Assembly (NCBI GenBank): GCA_029863525.1 | Contig: JAOTVL010000001.1 | Location: forward strand, 24,113-88,112 | Length of the DNA stretch: 64,000 nucleotides | Source of the DNA: Gemmatimonadota bacterium | GTDB lineage: Bacteria; Gemmatimonadota; Gemmatimonadetes; Longimicrobiales; Gaopeijiaceae | Direction of reading: 5' to 3' | Shown: in pieces, positions 57,509 through 64,000 of the stretch | Layout: every line of letters starts with the position of its first letter | Position numbering within the stretch: position 1 is the stretch's first letter | Position numbers and translations under genes: made by a program | The notes under the pieces: model-generated | Databases searched by the model: none | What the model was told of the DNA's origin: nothing | The model's input: the letters and a program-made list of their open reading frames with translations, nothing else

Positions 57509-59071
57509 TCAGCCTGAGGAGAGCGCGGCCGCCGGCTCGGTTCCCGACTCGAGTGTGCGATCCAAGAGCGTATCGACGTCGTCGAGCCGGGTCGCTTCCA
57601 CGAGGATCTGGTATGCGAAGAGCCGGGGCCACACCCTGGCCAGCCAAGAGGCTACACCGTCGATGAAACGGAGCAGCGGTGAGGTGCCGATCATATCGCG
57701 CACCGGAGGGCCGAATCCCCGCACCAGGTCGATGCGGAAGCCCTCGCCCTCCAGGGTCCTGCAGAACGAGCGCACGGTGAACAACCGTGTGTGGGTGCGG
57801 TCGAGAATGCCCTTCTTGCCATAATTGAACTGGCCGATCGTGAGCATCAGGCGCACCAGCACGTAAGCAACGTTCCCCGTACTTGCGATCAGGGTGCCGC
57901 CCGGCTTCATGGCCCGACCGATTTCGCGCAGACTGCGCTCCGGTCTGGACAGATGCTCGATCACGTCGAGCGCCACGACGTAGTCGGCCGGCCCGTCCAT
58001 GGTTTCGACCAAGGAATCCGCGAACGGTCGGTCGAGGTTCACGCGTTCGTACGGGTAGGGGAAGTCGCGGTCGGGCACCTCCAGATCGACCGCCGCCACC
58101 TCGAGGCCTTTCTGGTGAAGCCGCAGGCCGACCTCACCGTGACCCGCACCCAGCTCCAGCACCCGGGCTTCCTTCCGCCAATCGTAATCCAGGACGTACT
58201 GGTGGACGGTGTTGGGCGCCTCCTTGAAGACGTACTCGTCCGAGCCGAAGACGTCGAACTTCGGGTGGTATACGAGGTGGTACCGGTTCGCACGTGAGCG
58301 AAGCACGGTTCCGATACAATGCACTGCGTAGGGGATCCCCTCGACGTGGCAGATCTCGTCGCCGTAATAGGTCGGGATCGGCACCTCGACGATCTTCAGC
58401 CCCCGACCGAGAAGCTGGATGATGATCTCGGTATCGAAGTGGAAGTCGTCGGTGTTGTACTCGAACGGGACTTGCTCGAGGGCCGACACTCGATAGGCAC
58501 GGTATCCGGAATGGAACTCGGACAAGCTCGCGTCGAGAAGACGGTTTTCGGCAAAGGTGAGGATCTTGTTCCCGACGAACTTGTACAGCGGCATGCCTCC
58601 TCGACGCGCCGCGCCCGGGACCATCATGCGGGAGCCGAACACGGCCGCCGTTTCCCGATCGTCGAAAGGGGCCAGGATCCGAGGCAGGAACTCCGGAGCG
58701 TACTGGCCGTCGCCGTGCAGCAGGACCACGACGTCGAAGCCACAGCGGGACGCGTATTGGTATCCCAGCTTCTGATTTCCGCCGTAGCCCTGGTTGTAGG
58801 GCGTCCGGAAGACCTCCAGGATCGGAATCTCGTCGCGGAGTGCTCGAGCGAGCGGGATCGTCTCGTCAGAGCTGGAGTCATCGATGACGAAGATACTCGT
58901 CAGGTGCTGACGCAATTCGTCGGGGATCCTGAGGAGCGTGTCGCGGATATGACTTTCGGCATTGTACGCGACGACGAAGATCGCGACCCGCTGTTCGCGT
59001 GCCACCTTCAGGCCGAGGGTGAACTCTTCGTCCGAGAGCCCCTCGACGTCGCTGAGCCGGACCGGATCCAT
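57509..59071 (-). CDS. Fusion of family 2 glycosyltransferase and SAM-dependent methyltransferase
   Basis: IFVVAYNAESHIRDTLLRIPDELRQHLTSIFVIDDSSSDET, VVLLHGDGQYAPEFLPRIL; then ARVLELGAGHGEVGLRLHQKGLEVAAVDLEVPDRDFPY, YVVALDVIEHLSRPERSLREIGRAMKPGG. Confidence 0.9.
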   Translation of the reverse strand: MDPVRLSDVEGLSDEEFTLGLKVAREQRVAIFVVAYNAESHIRDTLLRIPDELRQHLTSIFVIDDSSSDETIPLARALRDEIPILEVFRTPYNQGYGGNQKLGYQYASRCGFDVVVLLHGDGQYAPEFLPRILAPFDDRETAAVFGSRMMVPGAARRGGMPLYKFVGNKILTFAENRLLDASLSEFHSGYRAYRVSALEQVPFEYNTDDFHFDTEIIIQLLGRGLKIVEVPIPTYYGDEICHVEGIPYAVHCIGTVLRSRANRYHLVYHPKFDVFGSDEYVFKEAPNTVHQYVLDYDWRKEARVLELGAGHGEVGLRLHQKGLEVAAVDLEVPDRDFPYPYERVNLDRPFADSLVETMDGPADYVVALDVIEHLSRPERSLREIGRAMKPGGTLIASTGNVAYVLVRLMLTIGQFNYGKKGILDRTHTRLFTVRSFCRTLEGEGFRIDLVRGFGPPVRDMIGTSPLLRFIDGVASWLARVWPRLFAYQILVEATRLDDVDTLLDRTLESGTEPAAALSSG

Positions 59072-59180
59072 CGGGCCAACATGCCGCGCCGACTCCGCAG
59101 AGCCAAGGGCGACGGCCGCGTTGCATGCCCCGGGCGAAATCTCTGGCATCGCTTCCAGGGCGCGTCTACCTTGCCCGACG

Positions 59181-60866
59181 ATGACTTTTCCACCCTCCTC
59201 GCCGCTCGACTTCATCGGGCGGCATCGTGGCGTGATCGTCGTCCTCATCGCCGCTGCGGTCGTGCGTTTGGCCGATCTCTCCGAGTGGTGGCTGAATCCC
59301 GACGAAGGGATCTACTACTCGATTCTGACCCGGGCCGACTTCTCGGGCTTCTGGCAAGAAGTGACCGCGAACGCGCACCCCCCGCTCTACTACCTGTTGC
59401 TGCGCGGCCTCGGCGTGTTCACCTGGGACTTCTTCTGGTTGCGTGTCTTCTCCGTCGTGTGCGGACTCGCGGCCGTGCTGGGCGTGTGGGCCGTGGCCCG
59501 ACGACTGGGGGGAGACGGCTCACGGGGCGCCGTGGCGGGCCTCGTCGCCGGAGTCGTGCTCGCCTTCGCCCCGGGGCCGATCGAGCTCTCGCAGGTCATG
59601 CGACCGTACATGCTCCAGCTCGCTCTGCTGGCGTGGGCACTCTATCACCTGTTGGGCTACCGGCGCTCGGCGTCCGGCCTCGAGCTCGTATCATACGTGA
59701 CGCTCGCAACGCTGGCCCTCCTGGTGCATTACAGCTCGGTCTTGGCGCTCGCGGTATTCGGGCTCCTGGTACTCACAGACGGAATGGAAGCCCGGTTCGC
59801 TTCGCTTTCGTGGCGAAGGCTGATGGTGGCGCACGCGGTACCGGCCACCGTGGTGCTCGGGCTGTATTTCTTCCACCTTCGACCGCTCGCCGCCAGCGCC
59901 TTGGCGGACGATGCCCTCGACGGCTGGCTGAGCTTCTACATGATCGGCTCGCCGCCGGAGGCGTGGTTCTCTTTCCTCGGGTTTCAGCACCTCCTCGCGG
60001 GTCCTTGGCTGCGTGGTCCGATGGCCCTCGCTCTGCTGGTGGCGATCGGCGCTGCAGTCTGGACTCGGGAGACCGGCGTCGCGGTGCTCGCGGGGGGAGC
60101 GCTGCTCGTGGCGGTACTCGCCGCCGGGCTCGGCCTCTACCCGTTCGGCTCCACGCGCCACTCGGTTTGGCTGCTGGCGTTCACCGTTCCCACCATGGGG
60201 TGGTTGGCCGCAAACCTGCTCGATGCGCGCCCGGGTCGCCGAGCTATTCAGGTCGGTCTGCCGCTCCTGCTGATCGGGCTCGGCGGGCCGGTCGGAACGG
60301 TCATGGGTCTGGCCCGCGCTCCTTGGTCGCCCTCGGACCGGGTCCTGCGCCAAGACGACCTCGGGTCGATGGTGGACGTGCTCGACCCCGCGGCTGGTCC
60401 GCAGCCGATTTTCATGAGCGCGCAGACGTTCTACCTGCTCATGCCGTTCTACGCGTTGGAGCGGGAGCAGGCCGTCTTCTCGCCCGACAGCACGGTCTTC
60501 CGATTCGACTACGGTGCGCGGACGGTGCTGGTGGGCGTCGCGTGGGACTTCACCCTCGCGACGACGAACGAATCACCGGACCAACTCGACCCGCCCCTCG
60601 CCGACGGTCCGAGGGCCGGCCCTCGTGGAGCGGGCTCGGGTGATCTCGCCTCGGTGCTGAGATCCGCGTCCTCGGCATTCCCGGCGCTCGACCCGAAGAG
60701 ACACGAGCGCGGCCTGATCTTGGTAGGTGGCTGGCGGCCCGCCTTCGTCGACGAGCTCCAGATGCTCGCGGGTCGCGCGCCGATTCTCAGTTCTCGAAGA
60801 AGTGTCCCCGGACTTTATGCGTTCGTGATCGACGGGCCCGCGCTGGCCGCTTCCCTCGGACTCTGA
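59181..60866 (+). CDS. Membrane glycosyltransferase of the GT39/ArnT (GT-C) type
   Basis: AAAVVRLADLSEWWLNPDEGIYYSILTRADFSGFWQEVTANAHPPLYYLLLRGLG; about 10 TM segments. Confidence 0.83.
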   Translation: MTFPPSSPLDFIGRHRGVIVVLIAAAVVRLADLSEWWLNPDEGIYYSILTRADFSGFWQEVTANAHPPLYYLLLRGLGVFTWDFFWLRVFSVVCGLAAVLGVWAVARRLGGDGSRGAVAGLVAGVVLAFAPGPIELSQVMRPYMLQLALLAWALYHLLGYRRSASGLELVSYVTLATLALLVHYSSVLALAVFGLLVLTDGMEARFASLSWRRLMVAHAVPATVVLGLYFFHLRPLAASALADDALDGWLSFYMIGSPPEAWFSFLGFQHLLAGPWLRGPMALALLVAIGAAVWTRETGVAVLAGGALLVAVLAAGLGLYPFGSTRHSVWLLAFTVPTMGWLAANLLDARPGRRAIQVGLPLLLIGLGGPVGTVMGLARAPWSPSDRVLRQDDLGSMVDVLDPAAGPQPIFMSAQTFYLLMPFYALEREQAVFSPDSTVFRFDYGARTVLVGVAWDFTLATTNESPDQLDPPLADGPRAGPRGAGSGDLASVLRSASSAFPALDPKRHERGLILVGGWRPAFVDELQMLAGRAPILSSRRSVPGLYAFVIDGPALAASLGL

Positions 60867-60971
60867 AGGGGCGAAGCGCCGCTTCGTTGATTACCTTCGG
60901 CGCAGTACCGGACCACCCTCCCCGATGGCACACCCACCTGGTGACTCGTAATCGGGAGATGGAGATCGCCA

Positions 60972-62612
60972 ATGCCCGCATCCCAAAAGCCCCGCACGGG
61001 TCCGCCCGGGACCGATGCAGCCCCGGGCGCCGTGACCGCCGATCTGGGACTCTTCAGCGCGGGTCTCGGGTCCGAAGGCGATCGCTTCCTCCGACTCTTC
61101 CGGGCTGCTCCCGTGCCAATGGCGCTCACCGATACCGCATCGAGACACTTCGTCGAGGCCAACGACCGCTGGTGTGAGGTTACCGGGTATGCACGAGGTC
61201 AGCTCGTGGGCCGCAGCGCTCTGGAGCTCGGGATCTGGGGCGACCCGAAGCAGAGGGACGCACTCCTGGCCCACCTCGAAGTGGAGGAACTGGTCGACAA
61301 CTTTCGGCTCAGCTTCAGACGGCGCGACGGGGAATTGCGTGAGGCGTTCGGTTCCATCCAGGTCGTTGAACTGATGGGGCGGAGGCTCTGGTTCTCGGTC
61401 CTTCACGACGTCACGGATCAGACGTTGCTCGAAGAAGAGCGCGCGCGCATGGTCGAGCAGCAACACGCCCTCGAGCGCTTGAGCGCGATCGGTGAGCTCG
61501 CCGGTGGCGTGGCGCACGACATCAACAACCTCCTACTTCCCATTCTCGTGAACGCCGAATTGTCGCTCCCGGACGCGGAGGGCGACCTGCGGGTCCAGCT
61601 CGAGGAGATGAGGGAAGCGGCGCTGCGAGGTCGGCAGCTGACCAAGAAGCTGCTGGCCTTCGGTAGGAAGCAGGTTCTGCAGAAGCGTCCGATCGACGTG
61701 AACGCCGTCGTACGATCCGCCGAGCCGTTCCTCCGACGGCTCGTGCCTCCGGGGGTGCGACTGGAATTCAGTCTCGCGGAGAACCTCCCGAACGCGTTCG
61801 TCGACCCCACGCAGACGGAGCAGGTTCTGATGAACCTGGTCATCAACGCGCGGCAGGCGATCGGACGAGACGGTCATGTCGAGGTGAGCACCTTCGCGTC
61901 CGAGCCTCCCATCGGGTCAGTACCCATGGGGGTCAGTGAACCGACCGGCGAACACGTTTATCTCCAGGTAGCCGACGACGGCCCCGGCATCCCCAAACAA
62001 CTGCGCGAGAAGATCTTCGAGCCGTTTTTCACGACGAAATCCGAGGCGGCCGGAACCGGTCTGGGACTCTCCACGGTGCTCGGCATCGTCGAACAGCACG
62101 CCGGGCACGTGTTCGTGGGAGAGAGTGCTCAGGGAGGCGCTCGGGTGACCATCGGCCTCCCGTTGCATGCTCGAGACCAGCACGATGAATCCGCGGCCGA
62201 TGGGGACAGAGCCGGGCAGGCGTTCGATCGGGGCATGGGGGAGGGGATCACCGTGCTCGTGGTCGAGGACGACGACGCCGTACGATCGGTGACATCCCGG
62301 GTACTTCGATTCTACGGGTACCGGGTGCTCGAAGCCGCGCACGGCGCCGCCGCCCTCGAGCTCATCGACGCGGGTGAGCAATCCGTCGACTTGGTGGTCA
62401 CCGACATCGTGATGCCCGGGATGACCGGCCTGCAGCTCCGAGACCGGATTTCAGCGCGCCCCTCTGCTGTTCCCGTCGTTTTCGTGTCCGGGTACAGCTG
62501 GAACGCGCTCGCCGACCACGGTGTCGATCGGAACTCCATACGCATTCTCGAGAAGCCGTTTTCTCCGACCAAGCTCCTCGAGATCGTGGCGGAGGAACTG
62601 GCACTTGAGTGA
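60972..62612 (+). CDS. Hybrid sensor histidine kinase (PAS - HisKA/HATPase - REC)
   Basis: [31 protein letters not shown]-box [30 protein letters not shown] boxes [34 protein letters not shown]-terminal [21 protein letters not shown]. Confidence 0.95.
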   Translation: MPASQKPRTGPPGTDAAPGAVTADLGLFSAGLGSEGDRFLRLFRAAPVPMALTDTASRHFVEANDRWCEVTGYARGQLVGRSALELGIWGDPKQRDALLAHLEVEELVDNFRLSFRRRDGELREAFGSIQVVELMGRRLWFSVLHDVTDQTLLEEERARMVEQQHALERLSAIGELAGGVAHDINNLLLPILVNAELSLPDAEGDLRVQLEEMREAALRGRQLTKKLLAFGRKQVLQKRPIDVNAVVRSAEPFLRRLVPPGVRLEFSLAENLPNAFVDPTQTEQVLMNLVINARQAIGRDGHVEVSTFASEPPIGSVPMGVSEPTGEHVYLQVADDGPGIPKQLREKIFEPFFTTKSEAAGTGLGLSTVLGIVEQHAGHVFVGESAQGGARVTIGLPLHARDQHDESAADGDRAGQAFDRGMGEGITVLVVEDDDAVRSVTSRVLRFYGYRVLEAAHGAAALELIDAGEQSVDLVVTDIVMPGMTGLQLRDRISARPSAVPVVFVSGYSWNALADHGVDRNSIRILEKPFSPTKLLEIVAEELALE

Positions 62613-63237
62613 GGTCTTCCGCGTGCTCCTCGCTGACGATCACCCCCTGGTGGTTCGCGCCCTGCGAGCGTTGCTCGAGCGTGAGCACGACTTCGAGGTG
62701 GTTGGTGAGGTCGACGACTTCCGATCACTGGCGACGGCGCTCGAGAAGAACAGGCCCGACGTGCTGGTGGTCGACGTCGGGATGCCCGGAGGGGACGCGG
62801 TCGAGATGGTGCGCCGAGCGCGCCGTGATGACAAAGATCTACGGGTGCTGGTCTTGAGTGGCTTTCCCGAGGAGGACTTCATCGTTCGCATGATCGACGC
62901 GGGCGCGGCAGGATATGCGCGGAAGGACGCCGACCCCGCCGAGCTTCTCGCGGCCATCCGCAAGGTCGCCAACGGCCACATGTCGATCAGCGAAGCGGGA
63001 GCCCTCGCCCTCGCGGCGTCGGCCGCCGGAAGGGGCTCGGAGCACGAGAAGCTCTCCGATCGAGAACTTCAGGTTCTGCGACTCCTGGGCCGGGGCTCGA
63101 GCGTCGGCGACATCGCCGTCGAGCTCCACCTGAGCCCCAAGACCATCTCGACCTATCGGGTGCGGATGATGGAGAAGATGGGGTTCACGACGACCGCCGA
63201 CATCATCCGGTACGCGGTGCGCCGGGGACTCGTGTAG
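62605..63237 (+). CDS. NarL/LuxR-type response regulator
   Basis: VLLADDHPLVVRALRALLEREHDFEVVGE; HTH LSDRELQVLRLLGRGSSVGDIAVELHLSPKTISTYRVRMMEKMGF. Probable TTG start overlapping the kinase stop. Confidence 0.92.
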   Translation: MSEVFRVLLADDHPLVVRALRALLEREHDFEVVGEVDDFRSLATALEKNRPDVLVVDVGMPGGDAVEMVRRARRDDKDLRVLVLSGFPEEDFIVRMIDAGAAGYARKDADPAELLAAIRKVANGHMSISEAGALALAASAAGRGSEHEKLSDRELQVLRLLGRGSSVGDIAVELHLSPKTISTYRVRMMEKMGFTTTADIIRYAVRRGLV

Positions 63238-63304
63238 GACGGCGACCGACACGAATTTGGGACGTGGACTGACACCGCAGACGGCCCCGGAGCGTGATCT
63301 TCCA

Positions 63305-63333
63305 CGGAAACCAGGCCGGATTCGGCGTTTCCG
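63305..63333 (+). promoter_or_regulatory. Bulged RNA hairpin in the leader of the REC gene
   Basis: CGGAAAC-CAG-GCCG-GATT-CGGC-GTTTCCG: 7-bp stem, 3-nt bulge, 4-bp stem, tetraloop; 22 nt before the GTG start at 63355. Confidence 0.4.
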
Positions 63334-63354
63334 CTACATGAGCCGGAGGTCCAC

Positions 63355-63759
63355 GTGGGCACAGTCCTCGTCGTCGACGACGACCCGACCGTACGAACGG
63401 TCGTCGCGCGCCTGATCAAACTCGAGGGCCATGTAGTGCTCGAGGCTGAGGACGGTCGCGTAGCCCTGCGGCTCATGGCCGACCGCGACATCGACCTCGC
63501 GCTCGTCGACATCTATATGCCCGAGATGGATGGGATCGAGCTCCTCATGCGGCTCAGGGGAGACTTTCCCCGAACGCGTGTGGTCGCCATGTCCGGCGGA
63601 GGCCCGGTTCCGGCCAGCCACGTCCTCGACGTCGCGACGCTCCTCGGTGCGACGGACGTGCTGCAAAAGCCCTTCGGTCCGGACGACGTGCGTGCCCACC
63701 TGCGCGCACTGGGCCGGGGCTCGGAAGACCCTCCCGCCGACGTGACGCCCTCGGGCTGA
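63355..63759 (+). CDS. Single-domain response regulator (REC)
   Basis: VLVVDDDPTVRTVVARLIKLEGHVVLEAEDGRVALRLMADRDIDLALVDIYMPEMDGIELL; AMSGGG; VLQKPFGPDDV. Confidence 0.93.
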   Translation: MGTVLVVDDDPTVRTVVARLIKLEGHVVLEAEDGRVALRLMADRDIDLALVDIYMPEMDGIELLMRLRGDFPRTRVVAMSGGGPVPASHVLDVATLLGATDVLQKPFGPDDVRAHLRALGRGSEDPPADVTPSG

Positions 63760-63768
63760 CCTCGTTCG

Positions 63769-63993
63769 CTACCGACCGGTCAGAATCACTTCGGTCTCGT
63801 CGGGGAGCCGCATCCGCACCCAGCTGTTGGTCGTCTCGCAGAGGGTACAAAGGGCGAAGTTCTCGTCGATCACCTCGAGGTCCGAAATCTGGTCGCACGC
63901 ATCGCACCGAGCCTGCACGGTCTCGAAGCGATCGTCGTCCAAGTGGCTCTTCGCCAGTCGGATCCCCATCACGATGCCAGGCTTGCCGGTCAT
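63769..63993 (-). CDS. Small zinc-ribbon-like protein (74 aa)
   Basis: CDACDQISDLEVIDENFALCTLCETTNSWVRMRLP: two CxxC pairs. Confidence 0.55.
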   Translation of the reverse strand: MTGKPGIVMGIRLAKSHLDDDRFETVQARCDACDQISDLEVIDENFALCTLCETTNSWVRMRLPDETEVILTGR

Positions 63994-64000
63994 GGGGCAC

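Noticed and set aside
58319-60643. 774-aa plus-strand ORF
   Set aside because: Spans antisense of the GT2-MTase gene and an alternative frame of the GT39 gene; low-complexity Arg/Gly-rich translation.
1-64000. CRISPR arrays, tRNA/rRNA genes, transposons, integrases, toxin-antitoxin or defence islands
   Set aside because: No spaced direct-repeat array, tRNA T-loop context, transposase/integrase motif or recognisable defence gene was seen on either strand.

Overview
This 64 kb, very GC-rich window is densely coding bacterial chromosome. I found no rRNA, tRNA, CRISPR array, transposase, integrase or phage module. The gene content suggests a Gemmatimonadota-like or similar Gram-negative heterotroph: a TonB receptor, DUF5916- and DUF5777-type outer-membrane proteins, several S9 peptidases, D-aminoacylase, amidase and a POT transporter. 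That lineage call is inference only. Most of the roughly 54 real genes are recognisable. They include an NHEJ pair (LigD and Ku), a voltage-gated K+ channel with a zinc-ribbon tail, a Ca2+/Na+ exchanger, a MerR-TPR fusion, a diheme plus octaheme-TPR cytochrome pair, a PQQ dehydrogenase, an LMW-PTP/fructosamine-kinase operon, RhlE-like and degenerate DEAD-box helicases, IF-1, NudC, and a hybrid kinase/LuxR/REC cluster. The most interesting items are: (1) a DEAD-box/DbpA-domain protein whose ATPase motifs are all degenerate, a probable pseudo-helicase; (2) a roughly 350-bp non-coding convergent intergenic region with mutually exclusive hairpin and pseudoknot folds and a minus-strand terminator; (3) an octaheme cytochrome/TPR lipoprotein overlapping a diheme cytochrome; (4) a GGDEF-like domain with GAGRY in place of GGDEF; (5) a 58-aa ORF resembling the N-terminus of a histone-deacetylase-family enzyme, coupled to a D-cysteine desulfhydrase. 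I found no clear multi-gene undescribed system. The supplied ORF track omits a TonB receptor that runs off the left edge and contains many spurious antisense ORFs.
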